From assembly GCF_007845645.1 (NCBI RefSeq), contig NZ_VCQV01000007.1, positions 1 to 64,000 on the forward strand: DNA of 64,000 nt, written 5' to 3'. Each line of letters opens with the position of its first letter. Position 1 is the stretch's first letter. Below are positions 24,918 to 34,103 of this stretch, in pieces. The DNA comes from Leekyejoonella antrihumi (GTDB taxonomy: Bacteria > Actinomycetota > Actinomycetes > Actinomycetales > Dermatophilaceae). The position numbers were made by a program, and so were the translations under genes. The notes under the pieces are model-generated. The model ran no database searches. It saw only the letters and a list, made by a program, of their open reading frames with translations, and was not told where the DNA came from.

Positions 24918-25630
24918 GTGTGCCTGACAGCATGGTGCGTCGCCGAAGAGGCCGTGAGCCTGGCGCGGCTATCGGTCGAGTGGCTGGTCAACGGACATGC
25001 TGATGCGGAAGACTCGTCGCTCTACCACGGGCAGGCGGGTGTGGTGCTCGCGTTGCAGGAGGCGGCCGAGCACTTCGGTGACAGGCGCGCTATGTGCGCG
25101 CCGCCGCCACTGGCGCGGATGGGCTGGCGGCAGCGGTCGACACCCTGGAGGACTGCTCGTTGTACTTCGGTTTGGCCGGCGCCGCCGCGATCGCACCACA
25201 TTGCCCACGGGACCCTGGGCATTGATTCCGCCTGGGCCGACTTGGGTGACCGCTGCTGGCGCACGATCACACATTCTGGGCTTCCGACTCGGATCCGGCC
25301 GGGCTTTTGGGACAACAGCGGCCGATGCTGCGGAACCGCCGGGGTGCTCGCGCTGGCGTGCGATCGGATCGTGGAGCGCGGTGACGACTTTCGCTTTGCC
25401 GACGTCCTCGTCGATGACCTCTCGGCGCGGGCAATCGCGGACGAGAACGGTGCGCGGTGGTCAAACCGTGAACATCGAGCAAACCCGCCAGACCTTGAGC
25501 CGCTCCCCGGATGGGCCATGGGCAACGCCGGTATCGTCCGTGAGCAGTTTCGGTATGCCCGACTCAACAACGGCAGCCTCGACAGCTACGCGATCCAGTG
25601 GCCCGACCACCCCGCCAGGGTTGGCTGGCA
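24918..25630 (+). pseudogene. Decayed LanC-like (lanthionine synthetase C family) protein
   Basis: LanC-like proteins are alpha/alpha barrels with a zinc site. Fragments in order are SSLYHGQAGVVLALQEAAEH (first GxxG repeat), then SLYFGLAG in a shifted frame and stopped at a TGA. Back in the first frame come RPGFWDNSGRCCGTAGVLAL, VLVDDLSARAIADENGARWS and GWAMGNAGIVREQFRYARL. The CCG motif corresponds to the conserved Cys-His-Gly region, and the order of repeats is that of LanC. At least two frameshifts and a missing middle make it non-functional. No lanthipeptide precursor or dehydratase was seen nearby. The 3' end abuts the convergent glycosyltransferase gene. Confidence 0.65.
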
Positions 25631-25637
25631 CCGTCAC

Positions 25638-26867
25638 TCAGCGCGGCAGCGGCTCGAGGTCCTGCTCCAGGTCCTCCAGGTCCACCTCGGCGGCGGGCAC
25701 CACATCCGATGGTGTCTCGGGGACAGCCCGGTGCGGCAGATTGAGGACCGACCGCAAGGTGGCCTCCAGGCGAAGCCCGCTGTCGTGCCAGTCGAAGCTG
25801 CGCGCGTGCTGCCGTGCTGCCTCACCCAGCCCCTGTCGAGTGCCGTGATCGGCCAGCAGCGCATTCACCTGCTGCTGCATGTCGGGCACGTCATTGCACA
25901 GCACTCCGGTGAGGCCATCCATGATCGACTCGCTCGGGCCACCGGCGTGCGCGAAGGCCAGCGCCGGCGTGCCGTGCAGGCCTGCCTCGACGATGGTCAA
26001 CCCCCACCCCTCCTTGTGCGACGGCAGCAGCATGAGCCAGGACCGTGCGAGGATCTCATGCTTGGTCGACTCCTCCACGAAGCCGTGGAACTGCACACGG
26101 TCGGTGACTCCGCAGCGTGCAGCATGCTCGACGAGGTCGTCGTGCCAGTATCCGGTGCCGACGATGTCGAGGCGGAGATCGGGGTGCTGCTCGCCGAGCG
26201 CGGCCAGGATGTCGATGGCGATCTCGACCTGCTTGTGCGGGACGAGCCGACCGAGCACGACGATGGAGGGGTGCGTCGTCAGCGGTACGTTCGGGGGGCT
26301 GGTGGGCAGGTCGTTGCCGTTGTAGACCAGGTCGACCCGGTGGGGTGCGATGCCGAGGTCGTCCAGGTCGGTGCGGGTGGCCTGGGAGACGGTGACGTAC
26401 CGGCTCTTTCGGTAGACGCGGGGCGCCACCTTGGACTCGAGGAACCAGCCGAACCGGGCGACCCGTGGTCCGAAGATGACGCCCCACTGGTCGCGGTGCA
26501 CATGGTGCACGAGGTTGACGACGGGGACGCGCGAGGTCAGCGGTGACCAGAACGGCACGCCGTTCTGGACGTCGATGATCACGTCGTAGTCGCTGCCGTG
26601 GCGGGCGACATGGGCCAGACCACGCAGATAACAGGTGAACCGGCCGCCGCGGCGGACCACGCGGACGTGACCGTGGGTGGTCTCCGGCTGTGCGCCGGGA
26701 AACGCGCTGGTGAACAGGGTGACCTCGTTGCCGAGCTCGGCAAGGACCTCGGAGGTTCGCTCCGCGAAGGTTTCCGACCCGCCCGCCTCAGGGTTTTCCT
26801 GGTCCCTCCAGGAGAGGTAGAGCACTCGAATCGGGCATGGCGCCTCGGCTCTGCCTTCGGTGTGCAC
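25638..26867 (-). CDS. Family 4 glycosyltransferase
   Basis: 409 residues, GT-B fold. The N-terminal domain starts IRVLYLSWRDQENPEAGGSE, the acceptor-binding GGSE loop typical of GT4 enzymes. The C-terminal domain shows IVVLGRLVPHKQVEIAIDIL, LDIVGTGYWHDDLVEHAA and the E-x7-E motif as HKEGWGLTIVEAGLHGTPAL. The acidic C-terminal tail is unusual (EVDLEDLEQDLEPLPR). It is transcribed away from the methyltransferase and AftD-like genes from a shared promoter region holding an inverted repeat. A role in the same surface glycan is inferred. Confidence 0.85.
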   Translation of the reverse strand: MHTEGRAEAPCPIRVLYLSWRDQENPEAGGSETFAERTSEVLAELGNEVTLFTSAFPGAQPETTHGHVRVVRRGGRFTCYLRGLAHVARHGSDYDVIIDVQNGVPFWSPLTSRVPVVNLVHHVHRDQWGVIFGPRVARFGWFLESKVAPRVYRKSRYVTVSQATRTDLDDLGIAPHRVDLVYNGNDLPTSPPNVPLTTHPSIVVLGRLVPHKQVEIAIDILAALGEQHPDLRLDIVGTGYWHDDLVEHAARCGVTDRVQFHGFVEESTKHEILARSWLMLLPSHKEGWGLTIVEAGLHGTPALAFAHAGGPSESIMDGLTGVLCNDVPDMQQQVNALLADHGTRQGLGEAARQHARSFDWHDSGLRLEATLRSVLNLPHRAVPETPSDVVPAAEVDLEDLEQDLEPLPR

Positions 26868-26931
26868 GTAGTCTCCTTCAGCAGCCTGGATAGGAAGTCT
26901 GAGGCTGTCTGGCTGTTAGAGTAGCGCCATC

Positions 26932-26949
26932 TGTTACTCGGAGGTAACA
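26932..26949. promoter_or_regulatory. Inverted repeat in the divergent promoter region
   Basis: TGTTAC-TCGGAG-GTAACA is a perfect 6-6-6 inverted repeat. It lies 65 bp upstream of the GT4 gene (reverse) and 77 bp upstream of the methyltransferase ATG. The position suits an operator controlling both directions; the regulator is unknown. Confidence 0.45.
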
Positions 26950-27025
26950 CGAGCGCCATGGGAGTTTTGTGCGACGAGGATCGGTCTTGCGGGCACGCGC
27001 CGATTGTCGCGAAGAGACCAGTGAC

Positions 27026-27736
27026 ATGAGCGGGCGCGGAATCATGCGTTCGGTGCGTCTCTTTCGGGCGTTCACCCTGGAGCAGAGTCGCCCCGAGGTC
27101 TTCTACGGAGCGCTGGCCGCTGACTCGGTCGCGCTACTTCGAGAGTGGACCGCGCTGCAGGATCGCATCGTGCTCGACGTCGGCGCCGGACCCGCAGAGT
27201 TCGCCAGAGCGTTCGGGGACGTCGGCGCCCGGTACGTGCCACTCGACAAGGACCCCGCCGTGCCCTCGGTGCGGCGCGGGGGACTGGTCGCGGAGGCCGA
27301 GCGGCTGCCGCTGGCCGACCGAAGCGTCGACGTGGTGTTCAGCAGCAACCTTCTCGAGCACGTCGCGGAACCCGAGGAGGTTGCCGACGAGATGGTGCGC
27401 GTCGTGCGGCCCGGTGGCCTGGTGTTTCTCTCCTACACGAACTGGCTGTCGCCCTGGGGCGGCCACGAGACGTCGCCCTGGCACTGGCTGGGTGGCGAGC
27501 GCGCCGCCGCCCGTTACAGTCGGCGGGAGGGGCACCCGCCGAAGAACCGGATCGACGACACTCTCTTCCGGGTCAGCGTCGATCAGGGTCTGCGCTGGGC
27601 ACGAAGCAGACAGGACGTGGACGTGCTGGCCGCCCGCCCTCGCTACCTGCCGGACGGTGCCGAGCACCTGCTGCGGGTGCCGGGTCTGCGGGAGATCGTG
27701 ACGTGGAACCTGCTGCTGATCCTCCGGCGGAAATGA
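27026..27736 (+). CDS. Class I SAM-dependent methyltransferase (Methyltransf_11 type)
   Basis: 236 residues from ATG 27026; GTG 26969 and ATG 27044 are alternatives. Motif I is RIVLDVGAGPAEFARAFGD, motif II is AERLPLADRSVDVVFSSNLL and the post-motif is HVAEPEEVADEMVRVVRPGG. The segment SPWGGHETSPWHWLGG is often seen in actinobacterial methyltransferases beside AftD genes. Its stop overlaps the AftD-like start (ATGA), a tight coupling that suggests the two act on the same envelope glycan or lipid carrier. The acceptor is unknown. Confidence 0.8.
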   Translation: MSGRGIMRSVRLFRAFTLEQSRPEVFYGALAADSVALLREWTALQDRIVLDVGAGPAEFARAFGDVGARYVPLDKDPAVPSVRRGGLVAEAERLPLADRSVDVVFSSNLLEHVAEPEEVADEMVRVVRPGGLVFLSYTNWLSPWGGHETSPWHWLGGERAAARYSRREGHPPKNRIDDTLFRVSVDQGLRWARSRQDVDVLAARPRYLPDGAEHLLRVPGLREIVTWNLLLILRRK

Positions 27737-30700
27737 CCGCATCGTCCCTCGAGGCCGATCGGGCGAGGCTGCGCCGGTTGCTCGCCGTCGTCGCGGTGGC
27801 GGTGCTGCCGTGGCTCATCGCGCCGGGCTACACGCAACCGGACACCAAGCTCGACCTCACCGTGTCGCCGTGGCGCTATCTGGGCCGCTCACTGGATGCC
27901 TGGAACTCCCATGCCGGGCTGGGGGAGCTGCAGAATCAGGCCTACGGCTACCTCTTCCCGATGGGGCCGGTCTTCGGCGTCTGTCACGGCCTGGGTATGC
28001 CGGGCTGGGCGGCCCAGCGGGTCTGGTGGATGATCCTGCTGGTCACGGCGTTCACCGGGATGGAGCGGCTGGTCCGGCGCCTGGGCGTTGCGGGGCCGGG
28101 CGTCGCCGTTCTCGCCGGTGCCGCCTACGCACTGTCTCCCAGGGTGCTGACGGTGCTCTCGGAGATCTCGATCGAGGCCTGGCCGCTGGCGCTGACACCC
28201 TGGCTGGTGCTGGCCGCGCACGGGCTCACCGACAGCACCGCGGATCGTCGGCGCCTCCTGCGGGCGGCCGCGGGGGGTGGGCTGCTGGCGGTGTGTCTGG
28301 GCGGGGTCAACGCGACGGCCTCGGCGGTGGTCCTGGTCGTCCCGTTCTGCTACCTGGTCACCCATCCGGTCGGGCGACGCCGGATCGTGCGCTGGTGGCT
28401 GCCCGGGGTGATCCTCGGCGCGCTGTGGTGGCTGCTGCCGCTCGTCGTGCTCGGCCGCTACGCCTACCCGTTCCTGGACTTCATCGAGACCGCGCGCATC
28501 ACCACTGCAGTGACGTCGGTGCCCAACGTCCTGCGCGGCGCCTCCGACTGGATCGCCTACATCCTCGACCGCTCCGACCATCCGACGTGGCAGGCCGGCT
28601 GGGTGATCGCCCAGTCGATCACCGCGATCGTGGCGACCTGCGCGGTCGCCGCCGCCGGCGCCTGGGGCCTGCTGCGCCGCCGCCGGGACCACGTCGTCTC
28701 GTTCGCGCTCACCTCGCTGCTCGCGGGAACCCTGTTCATGGTGATCGGTCACGCAGGGGTGATCGGCAGCCCGATCAGCACCCAGGTGCAGGCCCTGCTC
28801 GATGGGCCGCTCGCGGCCCTGCGCAACGTGCACAAGGCGGATCCGCTGATCCGGCTGCCCCTGGTGCTCGGGCTTGCGGCACTGGCCCAGCGGCTTGTCG
28901 CCGCTCCCCGGCTGCGCGTCCGGCTGGCGGCCGGTGCGCTCGCCGTGCTCGTCGGTGCGTCGCTGACCCCGCTGTGGCAGGGGCGCGAGGCCGATCCCGG
29001 CGGATACCGTGCCATCCCGCAGACCTGGACGACCGCGGCGCACGATGTGGATGCCGCGGCCGCTGTCCACGGGGGAGCGACCCTGCTGCTGCCCAACGCC
29101 CGCACGGCCACCTACACGTGGGGCAACCCGACCGACGAGCCGCTGTCTGCCCTGGCGACGTCGCCGGTCGTCACGCGCGCCTCGGCTCCGCTGGGCATCC
29201 CCGGATCCACCCGGATCCTCGACGTGGCCGACACCCTGGCCGCCTCTGGTGAACCACAGCCGGCACTGGCTGCGGGACTGGCCCGGATGGGGATCGCCCG
29301 TATCGTGGTGCGCCGCGACCTGGCGAGCTCGGTCGGGGCGCAGCCGTGGAAGTTGGTCGAGCAGACGTTGCGCAGCTCGCCAGGCTTCCACCTCGCGCAG
29401 ACGATCGGCAGCGGGGGAGGCACCCTGACCCTGTGGGATGTGACGACCGTGGGTGGCGGTGCGCAAACTTATGACCTCGACTCGACGGTGAGTGTTGCCG
29501 GCGGCCCGGAGGCAATCTTCGACCTGCTCGCCGCAGGGGTGGTGACCCACCTGCAGGCGGTCGACCTGCTGACCGGCCCGGCGAGCGCCAGCGCCCAGGT
29601 CATCACCGACTCACTGCCCTGGCAGGCCTACAACAACGGCGTGCCGAACGATGTCGCGAATGGCCCAACCCTCACGCGAGGCAGCACTGAGCCGACCCGA
29701 ATAGGTGCGCTCGGCCTGCCGCCTTCCGGTGATCCAGCCACCCAGCCCGCGCGGGTGCTGACGGGGATGGCCTCGTTGCGGGTTTCCTCGTCCGGTGCCG
29801 ACCCGTTCGCCGCCGCGTACATCGGAGCCGGCTCTGGGCCGGCCGCGGTCTTCGACGGCGACCCGTCGACGTCCTGGCTCACCGGCGACCACGAGAGCAC
29901 GGCGCGCCTTTCCTTGACCCTCAAGCCAACGGTGAGAGTGTCCTCGGTGCGGGTTCAGCTCGCGCACGGCCGCGGAGTGGACCTGCCGCAGAGCGTCGAC
30001 GTCCAGGTTGGTGGGGTGCGCCGCACCGTGCAGGTCGGCGCCCGGACCTCGCTCACCGTGCGCGTCCCGCCGACCTCGGCCGGCGCGATCGTCGTGTCGT
30101 TGCATGCCAGCGCCGGCGTGTCCGACCCTGTGATGGGCCTGAGCGGGCTGGCGGTGCCTGGCGCGCACCTGGGCGACGTCATCGGTATCCCGCAGCGGGT
30201 CGACCCGGTGAGCCAGTCGATCCTCCTGCACCGGGACCCACGGCAGCGCTCGCAGGATCCCCGCCAGGGCGACGACGGCCCGGTGCTGCGCAGGCAGCTG
30301 ACCTTCACCCGTTCCGGCACCTTCGGCGCGCAGGTGTGGTTGCGTCCGGCGTGGGGCACGGCCCTGGATGCGACGCTCGACGCGCCGTGGGTGGTGTCCG
30401 GATCGAGCGTGGTCGACCAGGACCCCAGCAACCGGCCGGGTGCGACGTTCGACGGCAACCCCAAGACCCACTGGCTCGTGCCGGCAAGTGACCAGTCGCC
30501 CACCCTGACGGTGACCCTCCCGGAACCGACCGTGGTCCGCGGGGTCTCGGTGAGCGGCGGGGACCCACTCTCCGGTCTGCGGGTCGCTGCGGGGGGCAGG
30601 TCCACTGCGGTTGGGCCGCACGGCGGTCACATCCGCGCGGTGACGACCAGGAAGGTGACGATCTCGCTGCAGCCGTCGACCTCGACGGGCACCTGGCGAG

Positions 30701-31686
30701 CACCGGAGATCCGGATCCTCGGTGCCCCACATCCGTTTTCCCCGACGGTTGTGCTCGGCTGCGGTCGGGTCGGCGGCATCAAGGTCGACGGCGGGGGCGA
30801 CACCCCGCTGCGGTTGCAGACCACTCGCGCTGCGTTGCTCTCCGGCGCGCTGGTGGAGCCCGACCTGTGCCCCGGCCCGCAGGTTCTGACCGTTCCTGGG
30901 GGCACGCACGAGATCGACTTCGTGCCCGGATCCGGACTGCAGACGGAGCTGGCCTATCTCCGAAGCAGCCGGGTGGCCGCCGAACCCGCGCCTCGCTCGA
31001 CCGCGGTCCGCTCGTCGTCGCCGAGTCGCCGGGTGATTCAGGTAGGCCCGGGCGCACCCGCGGTCGTCGCCCTCGACGAGGGCTTCAACGCGGGTTGGCA
31101 GGCCACGTCGAGCGACGGGCGCGATCTGGCTGCCACCGAGGTCGATGGCTGGCGGCAGGGCTTCACCGTGCCGGGCACCACCGCCCAGACCGTGACGCTG
31201 ACCTTCGCGCCGACCCGGGACCACCGGCTCGGGCTGCTGGCGGGTCTGGTCGCCGCGATCCTGCTGCTGTTCGCCTACGGGTATGCGTTGGCCGGACGCC
31301 GGAAGACGATCGGCGCGGTCGAACCGAAGCGATCGACTCGTGCCATCACGGTCAGCCCAGCCTGGCGACTGGTTGGCGGTGTCGTGCTCACCGTGGCGGT
31401 CGGCTGGCTGGCCTCCGGCTGGGCCGGCGCGCTCGTTGGCATCGCCGTGCACCTGATCCCGCGACGCCGGCTCGCGCCGGTGGCCGCCGCAGCGCTGGTC
31501 ATAGCGGGGGTCGCCCTGGCTGGATTCGGTGTCGTCGCAGCACAGTCCGGCGGTGCTATCGCCGGTCAGCTGCTCGGCACCATCACGCTCACGGCGCTGG
31601 CTCGGGGACTCGTGGTCGGCGATGCACCCGATCAAGCAACGGTTGCTCCAGCAGCGTCGCCGATGCCCACGCGACCAGAATGCTGA
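27733..31686 (+). CDS. AftD-like alpha-(1->3)-arabinofuranosyltransferase homologue, copy 2
   Basis: 1317 residues. ATG 27733 is chosen because it overlaps the upstream stop; the frame is open far upstream but that part is shadow. The N-terminal GT-C domain carries the hallmark sequence of the family: IAPGYTQPDTKLDLTVSP, then LGELQNQAYGYLFPMGPVFG and QRVWWMILLVTAFTGMERL. About twelve helices follow. Two discoidin-like segments lie near residues 704 (VFDGDPSTSWLTGDH) and 902 (TFDGNPKTHWLVP), and helices recur at about 1166 and 1212. In mycobacteria AftD adds alpha-1,3-arabinofuranose from decaprenyl-phosphoarabinose to the cell-wall arabinan. Whether this organism has such an arabinan is not known from the window. 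The 3' end overlaps the convergent acyltransferase by 98 nt. Confidence 0.85.
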   Translation: MTASSLEADRARLRRLLAVVAVAVLPWLIAPGYTQPDTKLDLTVSPWRYLGRSLDAWNSHAGLGELQNQAYGYLFPMGPVFGVCHGLGMPGWAAQRVWWMILLVTAFTGMERLVRRLGVAGPGVAVLAGAAYALSPRVLTVLSEISIEAWPLALTPWLVLAAHGLTDSTADRRRLLRAAAGGGLLAVCLGGVNATASAVVLVVPFCYLVTHPVGRRRIVRWWLPGVILGALWWLLPLVVLGRYAYPFLDFIETARITTAVTSVPNVLRGASDWIAYILDRSDHPTWQAGWVIAQSITAIVATCAVAAAGAWGLLRRRRDHVVSFALTSLLAGTLFMVIGHAGVIGSPISTQVQALLDGPLAALRNVHKADPLIRLPLVLGLAALAQRLVAAPRLRVRLAAGALAVLVGASLTPLWQGREADPGGYRAIPQTWTTAAHDVDAAAAVHGGATLLLPNARTATYTWGNPTDEPLSALATSPVVTRASAPLGIPGSTRILDVADTLAASGEPQPALAAGLARMGIARIVVRRDLASSVGAQPWKLVEQTLRSSPGFHLAQTIGSGGGTLTLWDVTTVGGGAQTYDLDSTVSVAGGPEAIFDLLAAGVVTHLQAVDLLTGPASASAQVITDSLPWQAYNNGVPNDVANGPTLTRGSTEPTRIGALGLPPSGDPATQPARVLTGMASLRVSSSGADPFAAAYIGAGSGPAAVFDGDPSTSWLTGDHESTARLSLTLKPTVRVSSVRVQLAHGRGVDLPQSVDVQVGGVRRTVQVGARTSLTVRVPPTSAGAIVVSLHASAGVSDPVMGLSGLAVPGAHLGDVIGIPQRVDPVSQSILLHRDPRQRSQDPRQGDDGPVLRRQLTFTRSGTFGAQVWLRPAWGTALDATLDAPWVVSGSSVVDQDPSNRPGATFDGNPKTHWLVPASDQSPTLTVTLPEPTVVRGVSVSGGDPLSGLRVAAGGRSTAVGPHGGHIRAVTTRKVTISLQPSTSTGTWRAPEIRILGAPHPFSPTVVLGCGRVGGIKVDGGGDTPLRLQTTRAALLSGALVEPDLCPGPQVLTVPGGTHEIDFVPGSGLQTELAYLRSSRVAAEPAPRSTAVRSSSPSRRVIQVGPGAPAVVALDEGFNAGWQATSSDGRDLAATEVDGWRQGFTVPGTTAQTVTLTFAPTRDHRLGLLAGLVAAILLLFAYGYALAGRRKTIGAVEPKRSTRAITVSPAWRLVGGVVLTVAVGWLASGWAGALVGIAVHLIPRRRLAPVAAAALVIAGVALAGFGVVAAQSGGAIAGQLLGTITLTALARGLVVGDAPDQATVAPAASPMPTRPEC

Positions 31687-32752
31687 GCGACACGACCGCG
31701 CACAAAACCCAGGCGAAACCCCCACTGAACAGTGGCCATCCGGTCAGCAGATAGATGATCTGCAGGATGAGCACGTGCCACAGGAAGACGCCGTAGGAGA
31801 TGTCCCCCAGCCAGCGCGTGGCGGGGGAGGCGGCAACAGCCCTCGACACCGGCGACTCGGGTGCCCACCGAGCGGCCAGGAGCAGGGTGAGCGCGATCAG
31901 CGTGTAGAGGCCCTCCTTGACCACGGCCTCCGTCACCGTCGGTGTGACCAGGCCGCGTGGACCGGCCAGCGAGCTCGACGCGACCAGGTAGAGCAGCGCC
32001 GCGAGGCCGACCAGGGTGGCCGGGCTCCCGCCGACGGTGCGCCACCAGCGGTCGGCCGTGGGACCCAGACGCGGCACAACCCCGACCGAACCGACGGCGA
32101 CCGCGGCGCCGGCGGCGAACCACGCCAGGTGGCCGAGCACGCTGGTTGCGAGAACGCTGCCGCCACCGTGCGGTGCGGACCCGGACCACTGCGCCGCCAG
32201 TCCTTGAGCGGCCAGGCCGACCCCGACCGCACCGAGCAGCACCGCATACACCCGCACGGCACCGCGTCGGGCCAGCCGACCCAGCAGGACACCGATCACC
32301 GGGACGAAGACGTAGAAGGTGACCTCGGTGGTGAGGCTCCAGGTCTGGGTGAAGGACTGGTAGTCCTGCGTCGTGTAGCCCTGGAGCAGCAGAGCGTGCA
32401 GCACGATCTTGCCGGGCGACCCCGCCCCGCCGGTGCGACCCGGAGCCAGCGCGGCCACGACGAGGACCGCGGCGAGGGTCAGCCAGTAGGCGGGCAGGAT
32501 CCGGACCGCTCGGCGCAGTGCGTACGTGCGGACGGACGGATGACCGCCGTGAGCGGATCCGGCGCGGATCCAGGGGCGCAGCAGCAAGAACGCCGAGATG
32601 GCGAAGAAGACCGCGACACCGCTGTCGGCGCGGGCCAGCAATCCACCGGAGAAGTCCGTGTTCGCGGCGCCGGTCCAAAACGCCACATGGGTGAGCAGCA
32701 CCAGGGCGGCGGCCACCGCGCGCAGGCCGTCGATCAGCCGAAACCGCGCCAT
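31589..32752 (-). CDS. Acyltransferase-3 family membrane protein
   Basis: 387 residues from the ATG at 32752, which has GGAGGGG 5 nt upstream; an in-frame extension to 32842 has no such support. The start RFRLIDGLRAVAAALVLLTH contains the conserved Arg and His of the family. About ten helices follow, with VFFAISAFLLLRPWIRAG, WSLTTEVTFYVFVPVIGVLL and WLGDISYGVFLWHVLILQII. It lacks the SGNH domain seen in the protein at 10680. It is a likely O-acyl decoration enzyme for an envelope glycan. The last 98 nt are antisense to the end of the AftD-like gene, an overlap longer than usual. Confidence 0.85.
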   Translation of the reverse strand: MARFRLIDGLRAVAAALVLLTHVAFWTGAANTDFSGGLLARADSGVAVFFAISAFLLLRPWIRAGSAHGGHPSVRTYALRRAVRILPAYWLTLAAVLVVAALAPGRTGGAGSPGKIVLHALLLQGYTTQDYQSFTQTWSLTTEVTFYVFVPVIGVLLGRLARRGAVRVYAVLLGAVGVGLAAQGLAAQWSGSAPHGGGSVLATSVLGHLAWFAAGAAVAVGSVGVVPRLGPTADRWWRTVGGSPATLVGLAALLYLVASSSLAGPRGLVTPTVTEAVVKEGLYTLIALTLLLAARWAPESPVSRAVAASPATRWLGDISYGVFLWHVLILQIIYLLTGWPLFSGGFAWVLCAVVSLSILVAWASATLLEQPLLDRVHRRPRVPEPAP

Positions 32753-33023
32753 CTGGACCCCTCCGGCTGCCGTGCAGCGCGTTGTTGCCCGGTCGGCATC
32801 CGCCGGCCAGGGGTGGACCTGCCACCTGGAGGTTAGTCGCAACAGGACGAATACCCGGTTGCGGCAGCCGATCGGGCCGGCGATGTCTCACCAGCGGACC
32901 ACCAGCGGGGCGTGGCACGCGGATCGGGCAGGATGGGGCTCGGCTGTACGACGTCGTGCGGGACCTGCTGCACCCGCATCGTCGCAGTCCTCGACCGGTC
33001 ACGATGCAGCGCAGGAGGATCCG

Positions 33024-33842
33024 ATGAACCACTACTACGTGCCACACGGCGGGCACCCCGCGCAGACCGAGCTGCTCACGGACCGCGCGATGTTCACCGA
33101 GGCGTATGCCGTGCTGCCGCGCGGCACGATGCGCGACATCGTCACCAACAACCTGCCGTTCTGGGAGCAGACCCGGGTCTGGGTGCTGGCGCGGCCGCTC
33201 ACCGGCTTCGCGGAGACGTTCTCGCAGTACATCGTCGAGGTCCAGCCCGGCGGTGGCAGCGACCGGCCGGAGACCGATCCCAAGGCCGAGGGGGTGCTGT
33301 TCGTCGTCGAGGGCGCGATGAGCCTGACGATCGGGGGCACGGAGCACCGCCTGGAAGTGGGCGGCTATGCCTTCATTCCGCCGCGCTCCGACTGGCAGGT
33401 GCGTGCGGCGGGAACCGACCCGCTGCGCTTCCACTGGATCCGCAAGGCCTACGAGTATGTCGAGGGCATCGAGGTACCCGAGGCGTTCGTGACGAATGAG
33501 CACGACGTCGAGCCCGGTGCCATGGCCGGCACCGATGGCAAGTGGGTGACGACCCGGTTCGTGGACCCGACCGACGTGCGGTACGACATGCACGTCAACA
33601 TCGTGACGTTCGAGCCTGGCGCCGTCATCCCGTTTGCCGAGACGCACATCATGGAGCACGGGCTCTACGTGCTGGAGGGCAAGGCGGTCTACCGTCTCAA
33701 CCAGGACTGGGTCGAGGTGCAGGAGGGCGACTTCATGTGGTTGCGCTCGTTCTGCCCGCAGGCCTGCTATGCCGGGGGTCCTGGCCGGTTCCGCTACCTC
33801 CTCTACAAGGACATGAACCGCCACCCGAGGTTCCTGGTCTAG
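33024..33842 (+). CDS. allE: (S)-ureidoglycine aminohydrolase
   Basis: 272 residues, a two-cupin protein close in length to the E. coli enzyme. It converts (S)-ureidoglycine to (S)-ureidoglycolate with release of ammonia, after allantoate hydrolase in purine breakdown. The first cupin includes GVLFVVEGAMSLTIGGTEHR and GYAFIPPRSDWQVR. The second has the metal-binding residues in PFAETHIMEHGLYVLEGKAV and GDFMWLRSFCPQACYAGGPG. A strong ribosome binding site (GCAGGAGG) precedes ATG 33024. Its neighbours XdhC and guanine deaminase lie downstream on the same strand after a 261-nt regulatory gap. Assignment is confident. Confidence 0.9.
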   Translation: MNHYYVPHGGHPAQTELLTDRAMFTEAYAVLPRGTMRDIVTNNLPFWEQTRVWVLARPLTGFAETFSQYIVEVQPGGGSDRPETDPKAEGVLFVVEGAMSLTIGGTEHRLEVGGYAFIPPRSDWQVRAAGTDPLRFHWIRKAYEYVEGIEVPEAFVTNEHDVEPGAMAGTDGKWVTTRFVDPTDVRYDMHVNIVTFEPGAVIPFAETHIMEHGLYVLEGKAVYRLNQDWVEVQEGDFMWLRSFCPQACYAGGPGRFRYLLYKDMNRHPRFLV

Positions 33843-33857
33843 CAACAACCACACCCC

Positions 33858-33921
33858 CGAAATGTGCACATTTCGCGGCCGTCAACAAAGTGTTGAAAGA
33901 GGCTTCCACAAACTGTTGAAG
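33858..33921. promoter_or_regulatory. Cluster of palindromes upstream of the xdhC-guaD unit
   Basis: CGAAATGTGCACATTTCG (33858-33875) is a perfect 18-bp palindrome 16 bp after the allE stop. It is followed by TCAACA-AAG-TGTTGA (33882-33896) and TTCCACAAACTGTTGAAG (33904-33921), which repeats the TGTTGAA half-site. Two related sites in tandem look like operator DNA for a purine-responsive repressor. The regulator is not in the window. The first palindrome could instead act as a weak terminator for allE. Confidence 0.5.
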
Positions 33922-34103
33922 TTGGTTAGGCTGTGCCCAACAGTTGCGACCGCCGTTCTGCACGGATAACCAGCGGTCTGCCGTGATCCCAACCGTGTGC
34001 TGGCGCCCCGCGTGGGCGCCGGAGCATGATGGAAGAGCCACGAGCGCTGGCTGGTCAGGAGCGGACTGATGGACCCGATACAGGCCCTGGTAGGCGGTGC
34101 GCG

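Noticed and set aside
31632-33869. A 745-codon reverse frame spanning the acyltransferase and allE regions
   Set aside because: It overlaps a recognised ureidoglycine aminohydrolase on the opposite strand and shifts frame against the acyltransferase; composition is Arg/Pro-rich as in shadow frames.
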